Source: Hydrangea macrophylla (taxonomy: Eukaryota > Streptophyta > Magnoliopsida > Cornales > Hydrangeaceae). From it: a stretch of 64,000 nt of DNA. The stretch spans positions 29,575,501 to 29,639,500 of the forward strand of contig CM066998.1 of NCBI GenBank assembly GCA_033977485.1. Reading direction: 5' to 3'. Position numbers and translations under genes: made by a program. Within the stretch, counting starts at the first letter, position 1. Every line of letters begins with the position of its first letter. Of the stretch, positions 10,328-22,537 are shown in pieces. The notes under the pieces were generated by a model that saw nothing but the letters and a program-made list of their open reading frames with translations, searched no databases and was not told the origin of the DNA.

Positions 10328-13273
10328 TGTCACGCCCGACGTAGCATAAATAGGGAAAGCATTTAATTTCCTTTATGGACCCGTAGGTCGTGACAGTTTG
10401 AAGGATTGATTCCATCCTCAAACGTCAAACAGTATAATAATTTCAATTAGAGTAACAACAAATCAAGAGTTATAAAAAAAATTTCCTAGTTAATATCTAT
10501 TACAGCACGTAGTCATCTTAAGGCACATCCCAGCTTGTAAAAATAATAATAACTATTGCATTAATCCTTATTACAAGTTTAGTTTATAATATAAAGCAGA
10601 AATAACAAATTCCTCTTCTCAGGTGGTTGTATTCAATTCCCTTAGTCATACTGTCCTGCTTCATCACTACCTGAAAAGCCTAGACACGAATGTCCAGGGT
10701 GCATCAACGCCGTCAACTTCAAGAAGCTGGTGAGCATTAGAAACACGTGCTTGTAATTTAAAACATACTCACTTACCATTTTCATTTCGCAGGTTCATTA
10801 TTCCACATATTAGGAATATAGTAATGAATTCAAATTGTAAAACAGTAAAGATAATGTCATAATTTTTCATCGATAAGACATGTGACCGTGCATGGAACTA
10901 TGCAACCTTCTTGTCTTACCGACTCTTTTTTCTTGACAATACATCATCCAACTCTCTCATTCTAGTACCTTGAAAAAAAAAACTAAGGTGACCACACTAT
11001 AGTACACGAGTACTAGGGAGTGTCCAGTTTGCCTCACACCATAGTACACGAGTACCAGGGAGTGTCCAGTTTGCCTCACACTATGGCCATACCACAGATG
11101 CCAGGGAGTGTCCAGTAGGCCACAAACTATAGCACTACCACGGTACCAGGGAGCATCCAAGTCGGCGTCACACACTATAGCACTACCACGGGAGCCTGGA
11201 AGTGTCCAATTTGACTCCGTCGCATTTCATAGATACTCTAAACCAACATTATCACAACATCACACTATAGTACACAAGTACCAGGGAGTGTCCATACATA
11301 ACATCATCTATTCACTCTTTTCACACTGACCATCACTCACCATGCATGTAGACTTGACTCCACTTGTATGTCATATGACTTTATACAGAAAATGTAAATT
11401 ACTAAAAATCAAGATCAATATACACGTGAGAAATCAAGTCTTTAAGCTTCCCTTTTTAACTTAATCTTTCAAACAGGGTTCTAGAATAGCTTATTTCCCA
11501 AGCAGTGCTTTAAATTCCTTTAAAACTTCTTTCAAAACGATTACTTATAAAGATATTAGAGCGGTTTTAAAACTTATCTCGCTTACATTCCCTTTTTGCA
11601 ATATCAGGATGATTTATACAGGTCAACATAAATAAATCCATTTTTACTTAAATCTGATTTATAGAAACTGATTCTCTAATAAAATAGTAAGGTACAATAG
11701 CTTATAGCAGTGGGTACAATTTTATGCAGTCAACAAAATTATTCCTACAGTTACTGGTTTAAAGAGACAAATCATTCTGTCACAAGGAGCAGGACCTATC
11801 CTAGTATTTTAGTGGGACCAGTCATGGTCGCGACCGGTCCTGGTCATGTTTTGGGACCGATCATGGTCACGACCGGTCTTGGTAGTCATCTTCACCAAAT
11901 TTCTCCTCTGTTTCGATTTTAAGTCTGATATTTACCCACTTTGAAATTCGAAAGTAAACATGTCATATAACATATGGTTCTCTCTAATTTTCCGCAAGGA
12001 TTATGAATATGTGATCGAATTTAACCAATTCAAAACGTAGATCTCGGATATTACGAGAAATCAAGAGGTGACAAAATTTCAATCTTAATATACGTCGCGA
12101 TATGAATGAATTAAGCTCTACAACTTTAAACATGGCATCTATGGACTGTAATCTTTCATTTTTATCTAACAAAACCCACTTTGGTTAAGTTTGGAAAATC
12201 ACTATTTTTAAGATTGAACTTCCATGGATGAACTCAGCAATGGAAACTCCAAATTAATCTACTACAACCAGTAAACAAAACATAATTTCACATTCAAAGT
12301 GAGTTTAAAATACTCACTGTGATAAAAGGTAGGAGTAATTGTTAAGAAAGAAATCCAAATAGAAAACCAATTTGAAGCTTGTGGTTATGGTGGCCCAAGC
12401 TTCCTCTCTCTAAAATTTTCTGTAAATCTCTCTGTAAAAAAAAACTCTCTTTTCTCTCTGGATTTCAGTTTGTTAAAATGTGCAGAATGTGTGATCAAGT
12501 GTGTGTATATATAACAAAATGATTTATGAACTTGGGCTCCAAGTTCATCCTTGTTCACTCAATAATTCTAATTTGTTTTTCAATTTCTAAATATACACAA
12601 TATACACAACACATATATGTATACGTATGTGACCTACAATCAGTTTGTAGGGGTTGCTAGGATTATTAGGGGTCAAGTTTAAGTGTTTGGGAATTGTAGC
12701 TTAAGACACTAAATCAACACACACACACATACACACACACACAGCATTGCCAAATAAGGCACTAACAACTTGTCTAGAAATTTATTAGAGTGTTTGGGAA
12801 AACAACTTATGGCACTAGAAATTAATACACACAAAATGCATAACCAAACAAACCTATCTAATCATTACTTGTATTTAATGAACTAAAAGAAAATGTCACA
12901 TATGATTGGACGGGGAATCCCAATCTGTGGGAGTTCAACGTGGTGCAGATAGTTTTCGTACATAAACTAGTATTTTCGCGGTGCGTTGATCACCACAAGA
13001 AAACATAAAATTATATAATCGTAAGAAATAATTTTTCGGTTGTATAAAAATACAGTTTGAATCGAAAGTAAATGTTTTCAACATTTTAAAAATACTGATT
13101 ATCTCAGTTGCAAGTATTCTTGAAATGTGGTTAGAAACTATAACAGGTGTTACTCAATTATATAAATTACAGTCTGACCCCAAATAAAGAATTTCTAATA
13201 AAACAAAGTAAGTAATACAAATTAAAATATAGAAATTGCATTTAGAAACTAAAATAAAATACAAGTTGTTACA
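10328..13273 (-). repeat. Solo LTR, Tekay-like, 2946 bp, TSD GGAGC
   Basis: On the plus strand it begins TGTCACGCCCGACGTAGC and ends AAGTTGTTACA; the perfect 5-bp repeat GGAGC lies at 10323-10327 and 13274-13278. On the minus strand the start, the ggggtcag...cctgttatag block, the tgatgcaccctggaca block and the end all match the LTRs of the chromovirus at 22538-43458, although the sequences have diverged strongly. There is no internal domain, so it arose by LTR-LTR recombination. Confidence 0.88.
10992..11300 (-). repeat. Tandem repeat of about 55 bp within the solo LTR
   Basis: Six imperfect copies carry the core actatag-(t/c)ac-acgagtaccagggagtgtcca. They occupy the same relative place as the 55-bp repeats in the LTRs at 23948-24320 and 42430-42865 but differ in sequence. 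Several short open frames here are artefacts of the repeat. Confidence 0.75.
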
Positions 13274-14184
13274 GGAGCATTTGGCAACGGGGCACCATAT
13301 TAGGAATAAGCAGGTAAGGGCCAACTGGAGGAGCCTTATTGATCGGGAGCACGTATATAGACGTCATCGGGCTCATCTGCCTCAGAAAGCACGACGAATG
13401 GGAGATGCAGTAGCCCAATGGAGAGAGAAAGGCCTGGTTCATTATCTCGAGAACCCGATTGGTTAGACGGTTCTACCCTTAGCTGTTATAACAACTGTCA
13501 TCCTAGAATAAAGGAAATAGAGTCCATTTAGGAAGGAGTATGGGCACATCCAGCTAGATATGGAGGAGTAATCCCAATGATTATGGGATTGAATCAATCA
13601 GGATCAAGATGGGGAAAGAGTAGGGTGAGCAAGGATTCTACCAGCTATATCTTGCTTGGGGTGCAATTCAAGGAGTCCTTGCTGTATCAGGATTGTTCTA
13701 ATGCCGCTATAAATGCAAAGGCAGGCTAACCGTGCAAAGGACTCTGCGTCATCTCGAAAACAGCACTCATACAGCATCAGAGCATTCAACCCTGTGTTCT
13801 CCTTATTATTCTACGTCGATAGCAAAATAGGTCTGTTTTTTAATTTTTTTTCTTACTGTTTTCATTCTTTGAACAATCAGAGCCTGTTTAGATTATGTTC
13901 TTTGTTTTTGTTATCATTTTCCAAACATTCAATAAGATATCTTCGTATCTTATTAATCATTTGTGACTGTTTACTTGGTAAACTCTTCCACTAATTGGCT
14001 TGTGCGCTTCAATACTGCCATAGGACTTTAGGTAAGGGTACTTTCCTACTCACCTCACACAGTCACCCGTTAGAAGTTAGGTCTTAGAGCCTTATGTAGC
14101 ACTCACACAAGCATATAGGGAATTAGTTTGCACGATTTGAACCACGTCTGGTTCTGGCACGCCCGCACAAACTACAAGCAAACA

Positions 14185-17154
14185 CCCATGAGGCTAGATT
14201 AAGAGAGATACTTACTAATCGAATTGCCACTTGGTTTGATAAAGAAAACTAATCTTTCAGTCTAATGGATAGAGAGCACCGCCCCTTTGTCACCAAAGAA
14301 CTTGGTTCGAGAGTTAAGGTACGAAAGAGGAACGAGCTAGATCATGTTAAAACACCCCCTCTCGCTCGACCCTCAGATGGGCCTCTACTTTACTTTGAAG
14401 GCTAATTGACTAGGCATTATGTAGACCATTTTGAATAATTATACAACCCTAAATCTATGGCCATAAACAAATAAAAAAAATGAAAAAACATGAAAGAAGA
14501 AATGATGTTCATAACAACTAAGCAACTACCCCATAATGTATGTGCTAAATCAGTAATTTGTGGAGTATAGCACATACCTCACTCTTTTACATGCATGCAA
14601 AAAGGAATTAAGAAAAAGGGAAACGTGTAAACCACACCTAAAGTCCTAAGAAAAACATAAATCCTAAGCATATAATCATGTAAGAATTGAAAGTTGATTT
14701 TATCCACATGTGCATGCTTCTATGTGACCTAGGAAAGCGGTAAATAAAAAGGACTTGTCAGAACATACCCAGATTGCATAGCATTCCAAATTATTCCATA
14801 TTCGTATCAAAACAGGGTTAGGATCACAAAAGCATGTGTTTTGGAAGTAAACATGGCTCCTAGGTGCATGTGGTATGTATGTGCAACCCTAGTTGGGATA
14901 ACCTACTATTCTAGGTTTTGGTAGTGTGCATGTGTATGCATGGATGCATGGATAAGCAAAGAAAGATACATGAAAAATCTAAACTAGGTTACAGATGAAT
15001 AAACATAGCATGATTGGGGTTTCATGGTCCTTAGTGAAATAGGGATAGCCATGGCTTGGCTACCAATCTCACTAGTAGTGGCTATTCCATGGTTGGTATA
15101 GGCACCATTGGGGATAGCCTATCCATAAACGGGATAGTAGGCTAACCTAGGAGTTTTAAAGATCTAATCTACTAAACTAGTTATGAACTACTTGAATACA
15201 AACAAGAAAAATGAATCTAAACTATAAACTTGAAGATCAAATTGAAGAAAAATGAGAAACCCCAAAAGAAAACTAAAGACGGAAGAGAGTTTACCATAAG
15301 AACCTTTCTTAGAATCTTCTTCTTCTACTCCAGAAAGACTCCGATAGCACTATGATCTCGAAGATCTAAATCCTAAATCTAATAAATATTTCACTTTCCT
15401 AAGAACTTTTGCAGAGTGCGTAGGAACTCTCTCTATTGGAGTGCTCTAGAGCTCTCTTAAAGTTCTCAGTATTTTCAAGTGCAATGAACGAAGAGATGGA
15501 GGTCTCTATTAATAGTTTGAGGTTGGGGAAGAAGAAGAGTTAAACTGGCGATGTGGCATAGGAAAATAGTGTTTTTGGCCATTTTTTGCTTCATTGGACG
15601 TGTTTGTGCTTACACATGGATTGAGGCAAAATCAACGGCTGAGATTAAATATAGGACTGAAGCGAAAGCCATAGTGGCTTTCGGGAGTGCCATACAGCAC
15701 TGAATAAGGTGGTGCGGTAGTCTAGAGTCTCGTGTGGCACTCACATGAGTGCCACTACAACACTCGACCCGGAAAGTTGTGTTTTCTCCCCTCTGTTCGC
15801 TGGCTTTGTTTTCGATCTCACCTCAGACATCCAATTTAAGCATGTGATATACCGTGGAAAGATATAAATGTCTAGTTTTCAATGTTTATGGTTTCATTCA
15901 AAAAGGATTTGTGGATTTTGAGTTATGGTATAAAAAAAAACCATGCGATTAACTCCTAAAAGGAGCAAACCGGAGCATAGATAGGTGATTTTTGCACGAA
16001 AATCCTCCTAAGTGGTTTTTAACCAGTGTGGGGGCATAGGGCATTGTATTAAGCTATGTTAGGAATATTTTGTAGAGGGAACTCTCAGAATCCACATCCC
16101 AAGATCCAAATTTTGCTCAGTTAAGGGCGATTTTGTCATTTCATGTAGAAAGGCTATTCGAATTTGGGTTTTTGTTTTTAGATTGACTTTCTAACGTACC
16201 TAAGACTTCCTTGAGGTTATTCTGACATGTCTAAAAGACCAAAGTGTTTCACGGAGTTCTACTCCATACAACCAACGATTCATGAATTCAGTCATCGGGT
16301 TGTTCTTGAAGCGAGGATTCCTTACGTCGAACGAAAGAACCAAAATTGGGTGTCTACGGTACAATGGGCTTTTTTGTTAAAAAAAAACATTGAGGACTTT
16401 AGAAAGTGTTTAAAAACTTTATGGACCTAGCTAATTAAAATTTGTGATATCGCTTTCTTTCAACACTAGTGAGAATACTAGAAAAATAGTTCGCTTCTCA
16501 TTCTTCTTTCCTAATGTCTTTTTCTCTTCAAATTTGCAAATTATATGGACCCCAAAGTGAGGATGGAAAATTAAGAAACATCAAGGAAGCATTAGTTCAA
16601 TGTTTATTTGATTCTTGTCTTGAAAAGTTGGTAAAATTCAGAAAACAGAAAGTCTTAACTTATTCGTTCAATTTCGTATAACATATGGCATAGGATCAGA
16701 TTTGGCAGAATATGCTTCATAGAGCATACCTCACTGGGGTGAGATTCTTGTCCGCTAAGATTTTGAGAGGCCATCTCACCCAAATGAGCCCTTCGTTGCC
16801 CGAGTAGATAGGCAAATCTTACGAGCAAAATTTCCTTTGATCAGGGTGATTATAATGGTGATTTTCACATACAAATACTCGCACGAGCGAAATTTCCTTC
16901 ACCCATTTTGATATCAACTGACTAAAGCTGGCCATAGATCCCTAATTTTGGTTATAATAGACAATCAGTCTACACGCTTTTTATTTAAAGCCAAAGCCCT
17001 TCAGTTTTTTTTTTGTTTTTTTTTTTTATCAAAATGACCCTCGAATGCTATTTATTGATATCTCTTATATACTCAGCCAATTACCTGGTGTTTTTTTTTT
17101 TTTTAATCTTTAAAATACCATAACTTTCAAACTATAAATCTGTTTTCGCTAAGA
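14185..17154. other. Long gene-free region
   Basis: No coding exon, LTR pair or inverted repeat could be supported. The stretch 15280-16050 has a promoter/leader-like pyrimidine-rich look and could be an old LTR remnant. Homopolymer tracts near 17000-17105 precede the first MITE. Confidence 0.5.
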
Positions 17155-17323
17155 ATAATTCTTGGGACACAACTTTCATACAACTTTCACAAAACATTCT
17201 TAAAAGATGTGTCTATCTCTCTCTTGTGATGTCACTGGACCCCACAGTGACACAGGAGAGAGATAGACACATTTTTTAAAATGTTATATGAAAATTGTAA
17301 GAAAGTTGTGTTCCACGAATTAT
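17155..17323. mobile_element. Hairpin MITE 1 (169 bp)
   Basis: The arms are almost fully complementary from ATAATTCTTGGGACACAACT to its counterpart at 17323. The central block is agatgtgtctatctctctc, then gtcactggaccccacagtgac, then its complement. It could fold into a single long stem. No TSD was recognised. Confidence 0.72.
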
Positions 17324-17712
17324 CATTTCGCTAAATTTACATATCTATATTGTCTACAAAACAATAAACATATTGAATATTAAATTCTTATAAAAAAATT
17401 TCCAAATTTTGCAACTTAAAAATGGAGATCGTAAAAAAAATTTCTAAAATCGACACATGCGATTTGGTAGGGTAAATTAGGGTAGTGATCATATGGGGTT
17501 CACTGTGGTATAGTTGGTGGAGGAAACGTGGGTAGTGTAGGGTAGTGCTTAAGTTTACCATTCAGCTAATTTTCGCTATTGTACAGGAAAACGGAAAATA
17601 AAATGTTATTTAGTGAGCAAACAGCAAAGACAATGTCATTTGGTGACCAACAGCGGAGTCTTTGCCTTTGGCGACCTAACAGTTTGAGGCCTTTCCATTT
17701 GGGTAATACTTA

Positions 17713-17863
17713 GGACACAACCAAAGACACAACCTTTTGGACATAACCTAAGAGATGTGTCTATCTCTTTCTTGTGTCACTGTGGGGTCCAGTGACGTCA
17801 CACGAGAGATATAGACACATCTTTTAGGTTGTGTCACAAAAGTTATATCTTTAGGTGTGTTTC
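17713..17863. mobile_element. Hairpin MITE 2, same family (151 bp)
   Basis: It shares the gatgtgtctatctct core with the copy 400 bp upstream. Its loop reads gtcactgtggggtccagtgac, which is the reverse complement of the loop in copy 1, so the two lie in opposite orientation. Its ends are ggacacaaccaaaga and its near complement. Confidence 0.7.
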
Positions 17864-18807
17864 AATCTTTACTCTTTCCATTTACCTTCTTTTTTTTCCT
17901 CTTAATTTATCTTTATCTTCACCTTCATTTGGTTTAGTATCAAATGTTTTTTTTAAGGTGACCAAACAATAATGTGATTGTCGTTTGGACAACAAATGAC
18001 AATAACTTCACCGTTTGGTGAATGACACCACTGCACAACTCACAAAACTCGTACAGCAAGTTAGCCTGAATTTACCCTAAATTTTGCTACACCATTGTAG
18101 ATCCTCTAAATGGAATACTTAAAATGCTCGTGAATAATGGTTATGTGCCACTCATGTGATCGGCAATTTTTCTGATTCTTTAATTTTTTTTTTTCTCTTT
18201 TTTCAATTTTTTTTTACTATAAGAGGGAAAGGGTGGTGATCGAACATTCGACCTATGCAGTTGAGGGTAATGATGGATCCAAGGGGGGTGTAGATTTGAA
18301 AAAAAAATTGCTTCTATTTACACTAGTATTACAAGTATTATATATGATAAGCTTTAACTATACATGCCCCCAAGCTTCATCCCTAGATCCGTCCCTGAAT
18401 TGGAGGGGTCTAACACCTATCTCTGCACCAAACACCATACTCACTTTGCATGACGACCATCAATTTTTCACATGGATATAAACCAGTGGTCGACATTGCA
18501 ACTAGTTTGAAAGTTTAGGGACCACTTAAATTGCTACAACTAAAATACTATGTACCAAAGTGCAAATCCGTGTATTATTCATGGGTGCAAAATGCAATTT
18601 AGAGTAATGCAAATACTTCTAAAATTTGATCCTCAAATTAATTTTAGTTCGCAAATAACTTAATAGTTATACCACATACTGTACCACTGTACATGTGACA
18701 TTAGTTGACAAAGCTTTTGTGAAAAATAATTCAAATTTTGAAAGCATATATATGATTATGATTATGAGTATGAGTATTCTAAACATTATGAAAAGGGATG
18801 GTAGCAC
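17864..18807. other. Gene-free, downstream of the small gene
   Basis: No gene, inverted repeat or LTR end was recognised. Poly-T tracts lie near 18185-18215. The last 100 bp would contain the 3' UTR and poly-A site of the minus-strand gene at 18808. Confidence 0.5.
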
Positions 18808-19113
18808 TTAGCAGCATACATTGAGGCAAACTCTGTATCTTCTTAGACGAGGGGCCGCTTCCGAAACATTTCTAAGCTTAGCGATCTGTTCATTCTCTGT
18901 GAATATTCTGTCCTGTGAACTCACGAAAAAGCGACGTTCCAGCGGAGGTGACCACAACCCACTTTTAGCATAATCGAAATCAATTTCAGACACATCCCAG
19001 AATTTTACTTGAAGAAGGTCCGATACAGATTTAGAAACTAATTGAACTCTCGGAGGAGAGGCCTCAAGAGATGATATTATTGGAGGTGAAGAAGAGATTT
19101 CATAGGTGGACAT
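18808..19113 (-). CDS. Small conserved plant protein (UCP031279-like), single exon
   Basis: The protein has 101 residues from the Met at 19113. An upstream in-frame Met at 19200 would add 29 hydrophobic residues encoded largely within a MITE, so I prefer 19113. A serine/proline-rich N-terminus is followed by [18 protein letters not shown] (21-38), [18 protein letters not shown] (46-63), a region ending IAKLRNV, and a basic tail with [12 protein letters not shown] at the end. From memory, SKSVS...[13 protein letters not shown] is the signature of a small plant family annotated UCP031279 (At1g10140/At1g58420 type) of unknown function, linked to wounding or stress. No membrane segment is visible. 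It lies alone between transposons, with no stop or frameshift, so it may be functional. The Lys at 37 and the Asp in DYAKSG keep the family pattern as I recall it. Confidence 0.68.
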   Translation of the reverse strand: MSTYEISSSPPIISSLEASPPRVQLVSKSVSDLLQVKFWDVSEIDFDYAKSGLWSPPLERRFFVSSQDRIFTENEQIAKLRNVSEAAPRLRRYRVCLNVCC

Positions 19114-19165
19114 CGTTGATATATAAATACTGAAAATGTGTAATATGGTTGTAATTAGAATAATA

Positions 19166-19691
19166 GGGCAAATTACCAAATAGTCCATCAAATTATACAC
19201 ATGTTTTCAATTGAGTTTATAAATTATTTTTTTTCAATTGAGTCATTAAACTTCAAAAATTCATTCAATCAGACCCAAATTCTGACATTGTTAACTTAAA
19301 TGAATAGAAACTATCACGTACGTTGCGCATAATGCTTACTTGTCACATGTTGAGTTAAGACAAGCAAGGGAGATTGTGAATGGCTAAAAAATTATGCGAT
19401 TTTAGGTATGATTTGAATGCGATTTTCGAATGTGTTTTCGAATTTGATTGAACACAATTTGGAATTTGATTGAATACGATTTTCCGCACTATTCATAATC
19501 TCCCGTGTTTGTTTTAACCTAACGTGTGACAGATAAGCGTTACGTGTAACGTATGTGACAATTTCCAATAATTTAAGCTAGTAGTGTCAAATTTTAGGTA
19601 TGATTGAATGAATTTTTTTAAGTTCAAAGACCTAATTAAAAACTAATTAAAAACAGATGTATAGTTTAATAGACTAAATTGTAATTTACCC
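19166..19691. mobile_element. Mutator-like MITE (526 bp) upstream of the small gene
   Basis: Long inverted ends read gggcaaattac-aatagtc and gggtaaattac-tttagtc. The 9-bp flanks agaataata and ataataata differ at one base, fitting a Mutator-type TSD. Its near end is 53 bp upstream of the start codon of the minus-strand gene, so it must contribute to or displace that promoter. It has no transposase. Confidence 0.75.
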
Positions 19692-20149
19692 ATAATAATA
19701 ATAATCTATACTTATATACAAAGAGAAAGGGAGGGGTACCAAAAAGTATTTAGCCTACTTTAATAATTACAATAAAACCTACTCAATTTCTTAATTAAAA
19801 TACTTTCATAGTGGCACTAAAATGTCATTTCAAAAATTTTAAATAAAATAACTTCTCCTAACTATCCACCCCATTTTTTTTTTATTATTTACACTCACAT
19901 AGTAAGTCTGCCACTCCACTAGTAATAATAATAAGAATATGAAGTTTGGGATTGGTGAGATTTTGAGTAACGGTACAATTGGAGAGGTTTTAGAGAGAGC
20001 AGAGAGAGACAGCAGAGAGAGCGGAAAACGGTAGATGATAAGGACGTGGTTTATGGCTGTATACAATCATGGAGTGAACGTGGGTAGCATGATTAATTAG
20101 AGATTCCAATTTTAGGTGCTGAACTATATACAGAAACCTCTGCTATTTA

Positions 20150-20554
20150 GGCAGTAGGAGTAGGAGTGGGACTTTTTCTAATTTTTTTTTTATTATTATT
20201 ATTTTTTTTATTATTATAGCTAAGTTGAACTTTATTTTAACATTGGAAAGTTAATGTGTTTGAAGAGGAAACGTTTAGGGATTGTTTGGTTTGTGGATAT
20301 TTGGAAACAAAAGACAGTGAAAAGATAAATTATTTTCTTTATGTTTTTCTCCATACTTATGGATACAAAATTTTATTTCTGTGGAAAAAATTTTCAAGTA
20401 AAATAATTTTATGAAAAAAATTTCTTTTCAACAAATTATCTGCCTTACAATCAAACGTACCCTAAGTCACTAAGGTTGGGTTTGGTTCATGTACTTTGTG
20501 ATGGAAAAAAAATAAGAAAGAAAACTAATTCTATAGTATTTTCCTTCTTCTTTC
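20150..20554. repeat. Tandem duplication unit A
   Basis: Marks in order are ggagtagg-gacttttt, an AT tract, gctaagttgaacttta, ggaaacaaaag and ggttcatgtactttgtgatgg. The same order occurs at 21626-21930. If the solo LTR between them is removed, the units are direct tandem copies about 410 bp apart. Confidence 0.65.
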
Positions 20555-21604
20555 TATTGGGAAAATAATTGTATTGATATTCAACAAACAGATCATTTGA
20601 GTACAGTTGATGTAAACAAAAGCAGTACAAATATTATCTGATGATAAAATTGAAACTGCCAATTGAAATCAGAATTATAATAATAAAAATAAAAAAATAT
20701 TAAAAAAAACAGAACTGGAAAACACAAATATCAAATCGAGGCCTGTGATATATACACAGTTTCTTTAAAACAGATTCGTCACCTCACCAAAAGTGTTCGA
20801 GGATGTCTCCGGCATCTGTCTCCAAGGATACAGCGGCAATTAGCAGTTGACAAGCACGGTGTTCGACTGCTCCAACGAACCAACTATGTCTGTAACTCTC
20901 TCTGGAAAAAGAAGAACTGGAAGAAGAAACTGGAGAACAGTCTGGAAAACTGTATCTAGAGTGAGGGAGAGACAGGAGATTTATAGGATGAATATCAGTG
21001 AAATAAATCACAGTCCTTTCAATTTATCTAACCACAAACTATTCAATTTCTGCAATAGTTTAGAAAACCCAAAAGTCTTTAGAGTAAATTTCAATAATGC
21101 AAAACATGCGCAAAAATTCCAAGAGTCACTCTCAACTTTATATATACAGAAATTGAAAACTGAAAATTGAGGGGTCCAAAAAGAAATGCTGCGTAGGCCG
21201 CACCAGCACCCGCACCCACGACCCGGTCGTACAGCGGCAGCGGCGGCGCGTGCGTGTGGAGTAAATCCAATGGGCCTTAGATCCTCCCTCTTCCACAAAA
21301 GTGGGTACCCCTTGGGGTCCAAACCCATAGCTTGGAGTAGCTTTATAAATGCATTAGAAACTCCTAATTTTCCTATGTGGGACAAGGTAAATTATGAACA
21401 TTTCCCATTTCAACAACTCCTTGTAAGGGACAACCTTTGAGTATTAATTTCTTGTTCACCCAATAATGGTTTTGGACATGTGAATGTCCAAACTTCATCT
21501 CCTCATGGAGGAGAATACAAAATCACAAGGACCCACTGAAACTCTACGTGGATCCTACTTCTATTAGGCCTTAAACATGGCCAAAATTACATATTTATCC
21601 GACA
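20555..21604 (-). repeat. Solo LTR, copia-like, 1050 bp, TSD CTTTC
   Basis: On the minus strand it starts TGTCGGATAAAT and ends ATTTTCCCAATA; the ends are mutated inverted repeats, the last CA having become TA. CTTTC repeats at 20550-20554 and 21605-21609. The 3' part with ttgaatatcaatacaattattt is familiar from copia LTRs. It has no internal domain. Confidence 0.72.
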
Positions 21605-21619
21605 CTTTCCTTAATGCTG

Positions 21620-21930
21620 AAACTAGGAGTAGGACTTTTTGTATTTTAATTTTTTTATTATTGCTAAGTAGAACTTTAATTTAACTTTGGAAAGTTTATT
21701 TATATGAAGAGAAAATGTTTAGGAATTAATTGCTTGCGGATTTATGGAAACAAAAGAAAGTAGAAAGGAAAAGTATGTTTTTTATATATTTATTTTTATT
21801 TTATGTTTTTGTCCTTATTTATGTGCATTAAGGCTCTATTTGGTTCATGTATTTTGTGAGGGAAATGAAAAGAGAAAAAAAACTAGTTCTCTCGTATTTT
21901 TCCTTGTGTTTCTTTAATGTTTTAATAATA
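21620..21930. repeat. Tandem duplication unit B
   Basis: This is the partner of 20150-20554. The copies share block order but have many substitutions and indels, so the duplication is older than the solo LTR insertion between them. Confidence 0.6.
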
Positions 21931-22105
21931 TTAAAAATTAAAATTTTAAGAATTTAATTAAAATATATGAATAAAAGAAGAAAAAATGACTCCCAACATT
22001 TAAAATGTTGAATTTATTTTATAATTTATTGTATTTTATTTCCTATTTTTCTCATCGCTTTCCTTCTTAATCAAACAAAGAAATATATTTTCCTCGATGT
22101 TTTTC

Positions 22106-22148
22106 TTTCTTTCTTTCTTTCTTTCTTTCTTTTTTTTTTTTTTTTTTG
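22106..22148. repeat. (TTTC)n / poly-T microsatellite
   Basis: About seven TTTC units run into a T tract of about twenty. It directly precedes the MITE at 22156. Confidence 0.8.
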
Positions 22149-22155
22149 ATCTAGG

Positions 22156-22446
22156 TAAGGTGCGTTTGATAAAAAGAAAATTAAGAACTGAAAATTAAGT
22201 GTTGAATTTAAGTACAGAAATTTTTAAATGATTTATACTTGCATTAGTAAAAACAGTGTTTCAAGAACTAAAAAAGACTGCATTCAGTGATTATTTTCAG
22301 TTAGAAAATTTTCACTTAACGTTTTCAGTGGATTTTTTTACTACTTTTTGAATTAAGTGGTACATTATCAAACGCACTGAAAAAAAAAATTAAGTGCTGA
22401 AAATTTTCATTTTCACCACTTAATTGGGTTATCAAACACACCCTAA
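22156..22446. mobile_element. hAT-like MITE (about 290 bp)
   Basis: Inverted ends are (t)aaggtgcgtttgataa and its partner ttatcaaacacaccctaa. The interior is full of inverted copies of aattaagtgctgaaaatttt. The GTGTTTGATAA terminus is common in plant hAT-type MITEs. An 8-bp TSD was not found. Confidence 0.6.
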
Positions 22447-22522
22447 GTGTTTTTCTTTCTTTTTCCTCACTAAATCCAAGAACCAAACAAAGCCTAAAAG
22501 TTATAAACTAATTATTATTATT

Positions 22523-22537
22523 AAAAGGCAGCCCATT
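22523..22537 (+). mobile_element. Au-type SINE, left piece
   Basis: This piece (aaaaggcagcccatt) continues at 43459 on the other side of the chromovirus. Rejoined, it reads ...ggcagccca-c-gcacgaggctcccg, the conserved middle of Au SINEs. The SINE TSD taattattattatt lies at 22509-22522 and again at 43549-43562. Confidence 0.7.

Larger units (their letters stand above)
10140..14184 (+). repeat. LTR of an unassigned family (copy A), split by a solo LTR
   Basis: It starts TGTTTGCACC and ends CAAGCAAACA. Removing the 10328-13273 insertion and one GGAGC copy leaves about 1.09 kb that aligns along its length with the reverse complement of 48570-49921. Shared marks are a TATA box (ctataaat, 13707-13714), a poly-A-type aataaga/aataaaa block and a 3' end with GGCACGCCCGCACAAACTA. 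A purine tract (ttttggggggtaa, 10126-10138) directly before it looks like a PPT, so this may be a 3' LTR remnant. The 5-bp flanks (gtaat, cccat) do not match. Confidence 0.75.

Noticed and set aside
11710..11922. Open frame with repeated GPVMVATGPGHVLGPIMV-like residues
   Set aside because: It lies inside the solo LTR 10328-13273 and reflects a short tandem repeat (gggaccagtcatggtcgcgaccggtc); no start context or homology.
21186..21440. GC-rich open frame with HPHPRPGRTAAAAARA
   Set aside because: It is within the copia-like solo LTR 20555-21604; the GC-rich stretch is local and the frame has no recognisable domain.
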